Shown: positions 12,601-23,439 of the stretch, one piece after another
Layout: every line of letters begins with the position of its first letter
How positions within the stretch are numbered: the first letter of the stretch is position 1
Source: Marsupella aquatica
Lineage: Eukaryota; Marchantiophyta
Direction of reading: 5' to 3'
DNA length: 64,000 bases
Assembly: GCA_973895155.1 (NCBI GenBank)
Contig: OZ316896.1
Span: 20,522,001 to 20,586,000 of the forward strand
Program-made: the position numbers and the translations under genes
The notes under the pieces: model-generated
The model's database searches: none
Told to the model about the DNA's origin: nothing
Seen by the model: only the letters and a program-made list of their open reading frames with translations

Positions 12601-13668
12601 TTTTTGAAATCGCTTGGATTTGTGCGAAGCGTGTACGATCCATGTGTTTACATAAGGCGTGTGAACAACACAGGTTTTAAGCTTGTCATCCTTGTACTTT
12701 ATGTGGATGACATGCTCATTGCAGCACAGGATAGGGGCGAAGTTGATAAGCTTAAGGCCCAACTCAGTTCTGAGTTTAAGATGAAGGATTTAGGCACAGC
12801 CAAGAGGATCCTAGGCATGGAGATTGTCAGGGATGTTAACAAAGCCAAACTTTGGCTGACGCAGAAAAGATATGCAGAGAAGGTACTCTCAAAATTCAAC
12901 ATGGCAGATGCTAAGGCTGTGAGTGTTCCTTTGGCAAGGCATTTCAATATTTCTGCAGCATTTTGTCCATCGGATGCTACAGAAAAAAGTTTGATGTCCA
13001 AAGTTCCTTATGAAAGTGTTGTGGGTAGTTTAATGTATCTCATGGTATGCACCCGACCAGACATAGCTTATGCTGTTAGCAAGGTAAGCAGATACATGGC
13101 AAATCCAGGAAAAGTTCATTGGGAAGCAGTGAAATGGATTTTGCGCTACATCAGAGGTTCCATTAAGAAGGGTTTATTGTTTGATGCAAATTCAAACAAT
13201 ATGAAAGTGCTTCAAGGTTATGTGGATGCAGACTACGCAGGTGATCTGGATAAGAGGAGATCGACAACTGGATATGTATTTACACTTGCTGGTGGATGCA
13301 TTAGTTGGAAGTCTACTCTCCAAAAGTGTGTTGCAAAGTCTACTATGGATGCCGAGTATGTAGCAGCAGCAGAAGCAGCATCAGAGACCATTTGGTTGAA
13401 AAAGCTTGTCACGGAAATGGGTTTATCACAGGAGTGTGTATATCTTCATTGTGACAGTCAAAGTGCAATTTACACTGCCAAGAATCAGGTGATGGATGGC
13501 AGGGTAAAACACATTGATGTCCGCTATCATTTCATCCGACAGGCATTATCGGATGATGAATTTGAGCTTGTCAAGATTGATGGAAAGCTTAATCCAGCGG
13601 ATGCTTTTACCAAAGTATTAGACTCCAATAGTTTTTCAAGGCATTGTAATTATTTACAAATATTGTAA
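9634..13668 (+). CDS. Copia gag-pol polyprotein
   Basis: One uninterrupted frame. It is open from 9595, but ATG 9634 (MATTRIGGQRFEVEKFDG) is the more typical start. Numbering from 9595: gag of the UBN2 type about 25-220; an Arg/Ser-rich stretch 245-270; CCHC zinc knuckle CWKCDKVGHMKKNC about 278-291; aspartic protease WILDSACSYHM near 329, with DSA where many copies have DSG; gag-pre-integrase LWHARLGHM near 459; integrase core with D in HFDVWGP (~522), D in RSDNGGEY (~585) and E in NGVAERLNRTLLE (~622); reverse transcriptase from about 880 with YVDDM near 1036; RNase H from GYVDADYAGDLDKRRSTTGY near 1207 to HIDVRYHFIR near 1306. All catalytic motifs are present and the frame is full length, so the product is probably functional. 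The protein acts in virus-like particles in the cytoplasm and integrates cDNA in the nucleus. Confidence 0.97.
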   Translation: MATTRIGGQRFEVEKFDGRMDYTMWERNVRDALRAMGLGKVLRSQPKEMEDDDWHDLQDQAVSIVGMYLKNNVKKQFEEKATQTVTDLFQALHNKYYKKEMSNRMYASLKLMQFKMVDGVKIQDHIDQFNDLVVDLENLGEHLSEEKKALQLLSSLPHSYQSLSRVFLFRDKTTISYNDVVSALLTDDMQSKLVSSAHPTSTSSSTALLVERGKSREPSHKNKRFNPLPMERGRFHDRSFGRRRFRSRSRSRSKSPSKSTREIKCWKCDKVGHMKKNCRVKDTFKEVAGSSTQVVVREEDSEGFALCTTSQVEDCQWILDSACSYHMCYMHELFSSYTPINGSVLMGNNHSCKVLGIGSVKIQLPGGTYCTLSNVRHIPKMCKNLISLGYLDAKGYQWSATDGVLTVTHGSTEVLIGKRTRNIYVLEGTTLLAEVNLVISQEEKINLWHARLGHMSEKSLEILHKRHLLPGLQACKLSFCDHCIVGKKTRTSFSTAIHHSKVVLEYIHFDVWGPAPVSSHSGKQYYVSFIDDYSRFVWIYFIAHKFEVLSIFKQWVAQVETQTAKNVRYLRSDNGGEYTSGEFNTYCANKGITHHLTTVYTPEQNGVAERLNRTLLERARSMLSHSKLPQIFWVEAVNIAAYLVNLSPSRAITYKTPFELWHNRPADYSKLKVFGCEAYAHVPSNNRTKLDPRAQKCIFLGYQRDIKGYRLWDPVDCKLLVSRDVSFNEDKSLKEGEIDQFPTTNKVQSPPLEDLRGEDVSNEEYVDTTVRQSTLQSDQPESSVRRGTRKRQARERYGTWLPSDQVDLDEESIDALVTEDGDPSSFREVLASMEKQQWQAAMRMEMKSLHDNKTWELTSLPSDKQAVDSKWVYRKKDGLTEDAEKIFKARLVAKGFTQQKGIDYNEVFSPVAKYSTIRLLCALVVLFDLVLDQMDVVTAFLYGSLDEVIYMRQPEGFVQKGKENLVCRLLKSLYGLKQSPRQWNKRFDEFLKSLGFVRSVYDPCVYIRRVNNTGFKLVILVLYVDDMLIAAQDRGEVDKLKAQLSSEFKMKDLGTAKRILGMEIVRDVNKAKLWLTQKRYAEKVLSKFNMADAKAVSVPLARHFNISAAFCPSDATEKSLMSKVPYESVVGSLMYLMVCTRPDIAYAVSKVSRYMANPGKVHWEAVKWILRYIRGSIKKGLLFDANSNNMKVLQGYVDADYAGDLDKRRSTTGYVFTLAGGCISWKSTLQKCVAKSTMDAEYVAAAEAASETIWLKKLVTEMGLSQECVYLHCDSQSAIYTAKNQVMDGRVKHIDVRYHFIRQALSDDEFELVKIDGKLNPADAFTKVLDSNSFSRHCNYLQIL

Positions 13669-13851
13669 ATATAGAGTTAACCAAGAAAATGTCTCTATAT
13701 GAGTACTCTATCCGATGGCTTATCGGCTACGGCTTAGTTCTAGTTAACCCTTGCATTAGGGGGAGGGTCTTTTGGCCCTACTGTCTTGAACTTCCCGCGG
13801 AGGAACTTGTAAGGAAAAGACAATGTTATGAACCCTCCCAAGACGTGAGTC

Positions 13852-13860
13852 AAGGGGGAG
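13852..13860 (+). other. Polypurine tract of copia element
   Basis: AAGGGGGAG lies two bases before the 3' LTR and is the expected primer for plus-strand DNA synthesis. A second purine run (AGGGGGAGGG) occurs near 13758 and may be an older or auxiliary tract. Confidence 0.85.
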
Positions 13861-13862
13861 TT

Positions 13863-14169
13863 TGTAGAGGTTAACTCAGTCTTGGGTTGAACTATGGTTA
13901 GTATATTAACTAGGGTTAGAGTAAACCCTAGTTGAAGAGTTGGTCCTTATCTCTTCAACTTCTATGTGGTGTGAGAACACACAAGAGAGTTCTCAAGAGA
14001 GAACACAATGATATAGCAAGAGATGAGAGCTATGGTGATGCTTGAGTAGACACATAACCGTTAATAAAGCTTGGTCTTCCCGTGGACGTAGCCAACCTTG
14101 AGGCGAACCACGTAACTATTGAGCACGTGTATGTTTGGAGTGTATTTCCTGATCTGATTTCTCCCCACA
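13863..14169 (+). repeat. 3' LTR of copia element (307 bp)
   Basis: Same TG...CA ends as the 5' LTR, but 16 bp shorter because it has a single copy of the GAGATGAGAGCT unit. The right target-site duplication TGTTG is at 14170-14174. Confidence 0.95.
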
Positions 14170-14174
14170 TGTTG

Positions 14175-17100
14175 GACATCAATTCATCCCTTGGCCCTGA
14201 GCAGACGCCCCTAGTGGAAGCGCGTGTTTCCAGTGTCCAACTGCCAGAAGGTGGTACGCCACCTCTGAGAGCACAGAACCTAGGTCAAATGTCTGGCAGC
14301 CACCAGGTTGAAGCATGTGTTCATTGCGGCCTAACCCTCCATAAGACCTGATAAAGAACAAATAACCTAGCTGTGCTCGTGTGTTCTCTTTCCAAGAACA
14401 GCAGCACAATCAACCCCTGCCCCTTGGCAACCGCATCCCTTGAGTAAAGAGTAGCAGAAATGCCAACATCTCTTGGCATGCTCACATGAAAAAAGAAAAT
14501 ATGAGGTATAGATTCAAGCCTGCCACAAGAGTCTATGCCCAAATTTAAATGTCAAAAAGCCATGTAAGGAGGCACTAGGGAATTCTCCAATGGCAAAATT
14601 TGGCCCTCAAGTATTTGTAGGGACGAGTGCAGCTTGTTGTCATTGGACATTACTTTTAGTTAGCACATTACTGAAGATTAACACTCACCAATAAACGAAG
14701 GTGCCTTTAGGAGAAATCATTGGCGCACTGGAGGGCTTTGTGTACACATTAATTCCCTGATTGGATCCTGTCCTCCTCCTACAACACTACAATTGGTGAC
14801 CTTTCTGCCTTGTGTAAAGTTCATATTAACCCATGGTCAACTTTCAAAGGTGCTTGATATTACTGACAGATGAGTTGTGTGCATACAATCATTACCAAAC
14901 ATTCATCTCTTGTCACACATATCTAATCATGGGCACAATCTAACATCATAAACATACGAGATGAAATATAAGTGAAACTCATGTCCACAAATGCTCAAAA
15001 ACCCATCCCCAACAGTTTCAGAATCAAATAGCAATCAGTACCAAGGATGCACACACAATCCAGTCCTATATAATCATACACATATGTCCACCCAAATGCA
15101 TCCTGAGTTTCAAGGAATCTGTATTCCATTCACACACACCCTGGCCAGCCACACCATAGTCACCAGAGCTTGTGCTTGGAAACTCAACATTGAAAGATTG
15201 TCTTTCAAGCCACGGACCACAAAGGGATAACTATCTCTCACACACAAAATCCTAACTACTCAAAGAGCACACATACAAAACTCTTAAACCAAGATGGCAT
15301 GATGTACTAGCCTACGACTTAGAATGGTGTGACAACCCTCACAAACAAATCACTTAAATAATTATTGATAGAAATTCAAAAATCTCTTAAAACCAACAAA
15401 TAGAAATAATCCATCTACACATTATACCCGATCCCTCCCATTCTGACAGACATCTGTTTAATAATAGCCATATGTGCACCGTTTGCTGAAAAACTATTTT
15501 TTCGTCACCTGTCAATTGGCCAAAAACAACTCACCGACAATGCCTCACCCTCACCCTCACCCCATGTGCCTCACCTTCCCATCTGTGTCTCACCCTCAAC
15601 CCACAGGCATTGGGCTAGTTACTAATATAACATGATTTGCACCCTCAATCCACCTTACCCCCTGCACTGGACTAGTTACTAATTACTAATATAACATCAT
15701 GTGCACCCTGGACCCACCCTCAACCCCCTGGCATTGGTCTACCGTAGTTACTCATATAACATTATGTGCACTCTCAACCGACCGATCCCCCCTGACATTG
15801 GGCTAGTTACTAATATTACGTTATGTGCACCCTCAACCCCCTAGCATTGGGCTAGCTACTAATATAACATTATGTGCACTCTCAACCCATTGGCGTTGGG
15901 CTACTTTTGTTACTAATATAATATTATGTGCAACCTCAACTCACTGGCATTGGGCTACTGTAGTTACTAATATAACATTATGTGCAACCTCAACCCCCTG
16001 TCATTGGGCTACTTAGTATATGACAATACGTGCATGTTAGGTGGCCTTTTTGTACAAGGGGAAGTTAATTTATTCCCCACACAATTATCATGCTCCAACA
16101 GAGTTCTGCCATACAAGTAGTGATGCAGTGCAGTGCATCCTCAGGATGGAGCAGAAGCTTTGAGAGGAGGGCATGATTACATCGAGAAAGAAAAAACGAG
16201 AGGGGAGGCAACGAAATGGAGTGAATGGAAATTGTCTTGATTGCTCATGGAGACAATGCATCCTAGACGAGAAGCTGTGACGTTGATGTCGGTCCGGACG
16301 AGGAGGGAATGGTGGTGAGAAAGAAACGAGAAGAAGAGGAGGAGAAGCAACAAAATGGACTGGCTGGAATGTCTTGATTGCGTATTTAGACGATGATGGC
16401 GCAGCAGTAGCAGCAACACGGCGAATGAGCGAGAAAAACTTCCTCGGATGATGAGTTTGGAGTGCACAGACAGTCCTAACCACCTCCAGGGAGGCGGCTG
16501 CAGGTAGAGAGGAGTCGAGGAGAGGAAGGAGCAGCTCCTGCTAGTGCTCCGCTCTCTTGGAAGATCGAAGACTAGGAAGGAGAGGAGAATAGTGGCGAAG
16601 GTAACGGCGATGTCTTCTTTTTCATGCTCTTTCGGTTTCTAGTCTTCTTTTCTCTTCTCTTCTTTTCTCTTCTTTTCTCTTCTTTTCTCTTCTTTTCCTA
16701 TTTGGCACGCTTCTTCTTCTTAGTCTCTCTGTGTCGCCATCACTTGGATTGCTAACTTTTCTGTGTCTCATTGAAGTCCGAGAAAGGCTCGTTTGAGTGT
16801 GGAAGGGAAACTAAGTAGGAAAAGAAGTGCCCCGGAGGTGGGGAACCACTACTACTGTGACTGGGTACCGTTGTAATAAGTGTGTGCCTATCTCTCCGTG
16901 TGTTGATGGTCCATTTTTATTGGTTTGGTCTTTGCAGAGATAGGGACGACGAAGACGTCATTATCTACGGGAGGTGCTCATTTTCTTTCTTGAGCTAGTC
17001 CCGCCAGGCTGAAGTGAGAAGCGTTGATATAGTGCCAAGAAGATTTAGTGGTTCTAGAGTCCCTTTCCGGGAGGTTGGAGCTGCTAGGAAGTCGCTCATA

Positions 17101-17510
17101 GGTGATACACGAACGGAATGCATCTGGCAGGTTGTGCTCTTCCTTCTCCTCCTATTGGGATGGCCTGGATTTTGAAAGGAATTAAACTCTCCGATATTGC
17201 ACGGAACGGAGGAAATTGGAAGACCGTCGCTGAAGCAGCTGCAAAGAGAGAAAGGTAAGGAATTGTGTGTCTAGGAATTCGAAATTGTTGTGTCCCAGAA
17301 AAAACAAGGCTGAGGGAGAGCGGTGACGTCGCATTTTCCTCTCTTTTGCTTGCGAGACGGAGGGAGAACAAAGAAGGGAGGGAGAGAATACAATGGGCCC
17401 GGGAAGGGTGGTATGGAACTGACTCATGGTCTCTTGTTGAGAGAAAGTGAGGGCTCGAAAGGAGGAGGACAATTCAGGCAAAGAGCAGCATGTGAACGGG
17501 AGGAGGGGCC
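14175..17510. other. Intergenic region between retrotransposon and INTS8
   Basis: No gene supported. It holds a minisatellite at about 15605-16017 and a TCTTC/TTTTC pyrimidine-rich microsatellite at about 16640-16700. ORFs on the minus strand near 16088-16483 and 17096-17481 are Ser/Phe/Leu-rich readings of purine-rich DNA and are not convincing. The last several hundred bases, purine-rich on the plus strand, are the likely INTS8 promoter and 5' UTR. Confidence 0.5.
15605..16017. repeat. Minisatellite, ~60-bp unit, about 7-8 copies
   Basis: A unit of the form GGCATTGGGCTAGTTACTAA, then TATAACATTATGTGCAC, then CCTCAACCCCC recurs through the interval. Copies diverge by substitutions and by small insertions in the CTAC(TGT)AGTTACTAA part. 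It does not keep an open frame across units. Confidence 0.88.
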
Positions 17511-20500
17511 ATGGATCGAGACCCGCGAGAGCGAGAACGAGGAGTGGCGCGCAGCGATGTCGCGTCGCTCTGGATTGATTTCTTGCTGCTTCCAGAGAAG
17601 CTGGAGGAACATCTCGCAGCGGGCCATGCGGCAGTCCCCACTCCTCCCGATCTCATCTCGATGTTCTTGGAGCAAGCGCTCGTCAATCAAAAGTCGGTGC
17701 AGGGGAACAATTCTTCAGCGAACGGTGTAAACAAAGATGCGGTGAGTTCTCTGTCACTCTTGTCGTCCTGCACAGGACTGAATGATACTCTGCGCGAGGG
17801 TTTACAGAATCGATTCTGAATTAGGGTTTGAAACGGAAGGACCTGCTTTTGTGCGTGGTATTTAGATCACCGGTCAATTGACGCCATGTGTCGGGGGAGG
17901 AACCGGAGCAATGCAGGGCAGGTAAGTTATCGAGATAATTGGAACGATTTCTCTTCTGTACGTTATCGAGCTTTCGTGCACGGTCCAGAGGCGACTTAGC
18001 TGAACCGCATGAAGAGAATTTGAGTTTGTTAAAGTGAGGAATGGATTGCAGTTTTTGCCAAGTCGGGTCTTAGTCTATGTTGGCCCTATTCTGGTGATAT
18101 GCATTTGATTACTGCAGCTCAGCGATTCTTTGTCTACGAACGCGTTACTAAATTAGGGTTGGTTTCTAAAACTTGCGGATGGTCCCCTTTCACCAAGTGC
18201 GAGACGGTTTATTTAGTCTTTATGACCTGGCAACCTAGGACGTCGCCAAATTAGGGGTTGTTGGGTGGGTTGTTCAGTCCAAATTCTGGAGCTTATGTTG
18301 CTGCTTTAAGCAGAATTTTAATCCAGGGCCGAGATGACCCTCTTTCAACTTGATCATCTAGCTGCGGCGAATCTCCTAGATCCCGTCACTCGTACACTAG
18401 TGGCTGTTCGAATTCTATTGAAATATGGAAATTGACCACTTCAATCCGATGGTTGTGTAGGAACCACAAGTGGCCGTGAAGACGACAAGTAAGACTGCAT
18501 CTCTACTTTGTGAAAGAGCGGCCCGAGTTGCGGTAGTGGTGCATCTCACGCTTGCAGACATCGAATCATCCATCCCATCTCCGTTGCATCAGTTCGTGCT
18601 TCTCAAGGCGTTGATTAGGCATGACAAATGCAGGTCACTGTTGCACCAGTGCAATCTCCACCGGTGGTTAATCCATAAAGCTCTGCAATCTCATCCCGTT
18701 GGATCTGCTTCTCCGAATTTTGTGCTTCCAGCTAGTCGTCTCGGATCGTGGATTGCCGGAGATGATCTTGGCGAAGTCTTCCATGGAGTTGTGAATGGAG
18801 GTGGGGATCCGCCTCTGTCTACCATAGGAGACGCGCGATGTGAAGAAGAGCGAGCGTCTGTGGAGTTTTTAGAAAGGATTTTAGATGAGGACAATGAGGA
18901 GGGTTCTACCATTCTCCATACCGATTCGAATTCGCAAAAAATGACTTCAAATGGAGGATCCGACTCAGAGCCGGCTTTGAGCACAGCTTACAAATGTCAA
19001 GTCATTCATGATGTGGCTGAGGTGCATTTCATGAGAGGACGAATAAGAAGGGCTCATGAGCTCTTCTGTAAATGTGGAGAGATGTTGAATTCTCTGTCTG
19101 TTCGCGAGCACTCCGGTGCAGGAGAAAAGAGACTGGGGTCTCCAGAAACCTTGGTTTCTGACACACCTCAGACAGGTATTTTATTGGAAGTGTCACCAGT
19201 GCCCCAGGACAGGCTTGCTGGGTTTCTTGTAGCTTGTAAGATGCTCTTAGGAACGTCAGCAGATGCAAACGGCGGGGAGACAACTCGCTCAGTGAAATGT
19301 GCGGCTAACGGGGAGCCTTGCTATGTGGGGGTACCTTCGTCTACACAGTGGGCAGTCATTTCTTGCGAACAGAGTCGCTGGGCGGCCAGGAAGTATGGTA
19401 GTAAGGCCACTTCTCAAAGTGCTCTTGCCAATGGTGACTCGGGTTACAGCGATTTCTCTTCAGGGAAGGACATGGTCGAAGCATCAGTGAGTGGTAGAAC
19501 AAGTACAGATATGGTGGGTCGTACACTTGAGGATAGTAGTGTGCATCCCGTTTCGGGTAGAAGTAAGAAACGTACACATCTAGAAAATGCGAATGGGGAT
19601 GTGATTCAAAGTCAAGGTCAACTTCTAAACGAAGAAAATCTCTCTGGTGATAGTATTAAACGAGTTAAAGAATCAGGGCACAGGGAGATAACTGTAGATA
19701 AAATGGATGTTGATGAGCATCATCTTTCAAATGGAGGTGAAGGAAGACCTCATGAAAGGAAAGAGGAGGTGAGCTTGGACCGGCAGCCTGCAATCGCTTC
19801 AGTATCTAATGGTAGTGACAAGCTGTTCCAAATGGACGTAGACATCGTGAAGAATGAACTTACTACAACCTTTAATGGTGGTGGGTATGGCCCTGAGGTT
19901 GATCTTTTTGTGGATCTGAAAGGCGACCCAGGGGATGATATGTTCACTAAGTTGATTAGTGATATGAAATATTCATCAACTACCGTACCAGAGAAGAGGT
20001 TGATTCAAGCATTTGTGGAAGATATTTTGAGGGGACATCTGTCATCTGCTTATTGTCTCGCTGTTGAGAAAGATCCGCTGTTGTCTAAACCTGTTCGCTC
20101 CAGGCTGGGTGCGTGCAATGTAGTAAGGTCTGTTTTGGAGGGAGCCCCAGTTGAGTCGTTCTTAAGAACTAGAGTCTACTTTGAAAGCTGTGAAGATTCA
20201 GTGGAGTTCTTGATGCAACTATTACTTGCTATTAAAGCTATGCAAGAAGGCAAAAGACTTTCACTGGGACGAACACCTCGTGGGATCGACTCCAGACAAA
20301 ATGCTCGGCTTGTCAAACTAGGTTTCTTAACACAAAGATTGGCAGGAGCAGGGGCAAAGGAGAACGATGTTTCTCCAGTCATACGCCGGGTGCATGATCT
20401 TGCTATGTATGCTTGCTGCGTCATTGATAAACCTTGGTGCTGGGGCTATGCTATCAAACTCGGGCTTGTGGGTGAAGCTGGCCTTCCTAGATTTTCAGGT

Positions 20501-23439
20501 CAATTGCCCCAGCATAGTCTTAAAGACGTCGAAGGTTCTGGTATTTTTCTGAAAGCAGAGCCTCAACCCGACTTACAAGCTTCGCTTGTTCCAAGACTAG
20601 ATGACACGGAGCTCATTTCTGAGCGTGGTATTCTTCTTAGTTTTGTGCAAGTGGAGAGCATCCATGAAATTGAAGCCCTGGTAAGGAAGGTCAAAAGTAT
20701 GACCGAGAAGGCCAGGACCAAGAAGGCGGCATCGGTCAATGAGGGTTTGCACAGACTCGGTGAAGTTAAAATCACTTGTGAGCATTTTCAGTCTCCAGTC
20801 CAGTCCGACTTGGTGACTCATACTGGTAGTCATTCCCCGATTCCATCAAGCTCCTTGTTGGCATCAAGTAACAGTCAGACCTGCACGAAATGTCAATCTA
20901 CGAGCACTGCATGGGACGGAGATCAGTGTTCCTCACTGGAAGCTGATGTTTCAGCCATTCTGCGCCGCCGGGGTTTCAGTGCTCTAGAAAACTTGAAGGA
21001 TCCCCTCGTTGCAAAGCGCCTATATGAACTGGCCCTAACTTTCCAACCAAGGGACTACGACAGTGCAATGATGTTGTGGCTATTGGAGAGGTGTGCAGAA
21101 TCTGATGGACTCCTTTCCCAAGGGACTAGAGATTTGCCAAAACCGTGTGAAGGGGACATATTACCGAGTGCGGGACTTCTGGACTTCGTTATCCTCCAAC
21201 TGATTGAGAAAGAGTTGTGGGGTATTCTGTGCGAGTTGTGCAAATGGGCGGTATCATTAACTATAAAGGAACCCGTAGTGAGGGATGGGGAGCAAGGCAA
21301 GAACGCTGAAAAAGAGGCAATCATGAGTCCTCCTAAAGGTGGTACTGTGGAGAGTGCGGCCATGAAAAATAACACTAGCTGGCAGTTAAGGCAAAAGCGG
21401 CTTCTGCAGACCTTGAACATTGCAAGAACCGTCGTGGATCTGATACCCCTTTCTGTTTCACTTCAGACGGCAGTTTCAAGAAATCTTTTCAATGAGGATG
21501 TGGCCCGTCTAGGATCGACATTGTCACAACTTTTTGAAGACTTCCTATGTTTCCTTGTAGGAATAGAATCTGAAGGACACATGCGAGGAAGTGATGATGC
21601 ATCAGGTCAGTGGAGAAGCACCACCCAGGTCGGGTTGGGGGCTCCACATCATCCAGGTTCAGCATGGGTTTCTCTCATTTCAAAAGTCACAAATCCTCGG
21701 GTGTTGATGGCTCTTGCAAGCTTGACAGCTGGTTGGCTTCAGCGCTGTCATGTGGTGGCGTTGACTCATTGGCCTCTAGCTGTGGAGCGGTACGGTGTAC
21801 TAGCGGGAGTCACAGCAGGAGCATCTCTTCCCCCCCCAGTTGGTTCGTTAGCTTATCCTGCTGCAGTATTGCGACCAGTGCCCCCAAGAGTATCACCAGA
21901 CTTTGGGAGGGATCTCTTCTGTGTCCTATTAGAAGGGATAGTTGGCTTACCTGGTGTGGTCGAAGGAGACAGGGAAAAGGGTCATCGATGGCTTCAGGGA
22001 CTCGCTGATTTGGCTTTCGAAGATGAAGCGTACGTCAAAGCTCTACGGCTGTATTTGCAGGTACGAATCTCTAATACACCCATGGTTAGCCATCAAGGCA
22101 ACCTTGATATTATATTAGGTTGTTATATTAGGGTTCTCTCTGCGGTCTTAACATGATTGCCCTTCAGTTCTTAGTGAATGTTTACATTGGCTTCTTCGTC
22201 TCATAGATTGAGCTGACTCGAGCAAAGCCAGAGGACTCAAAACCTTCCGAGATTTTCTCTTTGTATTTTCTGTAGGCTAAGTGCTACAGTATTTGCACTT
22301 TGAGTGATCATAGTTACAATATTTTAGAATAATTGGATTCTTTTGGGAGGCTTGGCCAGCAGTAGTTCATTGGTTTGTTTGGATGACCCGCAGGCTGGTG
22401 CTATCAGGAGTGCCCAGTATTGTGACCGTGCTTCTTCAATGAATCGGGACATCTTTACTCCATGGGTGGTATGTGCCTTCAGATTATCATGAAAGAATTT
22501 TGGTCTAGATTAACACGGTTATTCTGCGTGCCGAAGATACCGTAGTCAGGATCCATTTGACTGATTGAATATCTGATTGGAACATATCTAACAAGTTTGA
22601 GAAATCATTATCGAACCGCGGTTGTTTCTTGTTCTTTCTGCAAGTCCTGATTTATGAATGTTTACAGCGTGTCAGACCAAGGTCGTAAACGCCTGAGAAA
22701 TTCCTCAATGAATGTCGATAGTTTGAAACACGGTGAAAATAACTTATCATTGGCGCTGGTGCCTGAGTCGGATCCTGATCACGGTAGTAATCCACCCCTT
22801 TTGACATGGAGCTGGTGTTGTGGTTGAATATCCACAGATACAAAGAATGGTGGCAGCATGTCGATCGATTGGAGCTGGTATCCAGGCTGCCGTCCTTTGC
22901 CAGTGCTTGCCTGTACCCGACCATGAATTAGCCTTCAGAATTCTGCAGGAGAACATGCTCATTATGGATCGAGATGCAGCTGCTTATTTCGAGTGTATCT
23001 GGGAGGTAATTATCATGATCGATGGGGGCTAGACCAGCCAAGCTTCTTGCTTCATCTTTGGACAGCACATGTTGGTGCACTGATCCTGTACAATACATTG
23101 TTTATACTATCTTTACTTGACCTATCTCTGTCTCATATCGAGTAATAAGATCTGAATCTAGTGGTAGTGTACGTGAGCGATGCTTTTGGGCGAGTTATCT
23201 GAAGTTTGACCCCAGATTATTTCACTTTCTCTAAAAATCTATGCATTTGCCAGGTACCTATTTTAGAGCTTCTTGTACACTTGCATTCAAGAGCTGGGGA
23301 CGAAGAAAGAGTGGCCAAATTGATAGCTCTGCTTCAGCAGCCGGCCCTGAATGTGCACAATCCATCAGCAATTCGTCAGGCACATATCAGCACCATGGAA
23401 CAGCGTTTCCTTCAGAGGTTGGCTGCAGAACTTCTCTGA
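17511..23439 (+). CDS. INTS8: Integrator complex subunit 8 (INTS8 homologue)
   Basis: Integrator is a nuclear complex that cleaves snRNA and nascent transcripts; INTS8 docks the PP2A phosphatase. I joined five phase-0 exons: 17511-17741, 18461-22060, 22394-22468, 22838-23005 and 23254-23439, total 1419 aa. Family signs: N-terminal WIDFLLLPEKLEEHL (21-35), aligned to the animal WFEF motif used for PP2A binding; DRLAGFLVACKMLLG; CNVVRSVLEGAPVESFLRTR, like animal CNTVRDILEG; and a C-terminus, AAVLCQCLPVPDHELAF, YFECIWEVPILELLVHLHS, FLQRLAAELL, that tracks animal INTS8 to its end. It is much longer than human INTS8 (about 995 aa), mainly from an acidic, Ser/Asn-rich, probably disordered insertion at about residues 270-480 and another near 770-850. 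The middle exon (3.6 kb) is unusually large. The extension from 22061 to 22156 in the same frame is intron. Confidence 0.9.

Larger units (their letters stand above)
8139..14169 (+). mobile_element. Complete Ty1/copia LTR retrotransposon
   Basis: Full-length autonomous-looking element of 6031 bp: 5' LTR 8139-8461, PBS 8464-8475, leader to about 9633, gag-pol 9634-13668, PPT 13852-13860, 3' LTR 13863-14169, flanked by TGTTG on both sides. Domain order protease-integrase-RT-RNase H defines the copia superfamily. Apart from one 16-bp duplication the two LTRs differ at only two positions by eye, and the reading frame has no breaks, so the insertion looks recent and possibly still mobile. It sits in non-coding DNA with the same orientation as the neighbouring genes. 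Confidence 0.97.

Noticed and set aside
15825-16016. 63-aa ORF with repeated THWHWAT-like peptide
   Set aside because: Product of the minisatellite; period is not a constant multiple of three.
22061-22156. In-frame C-terminal extension of the large INTS8 exon
   Set aside because: A good GTACGA donor follows CAG at 22060 and the next exon restores family similarity; the extension does not.
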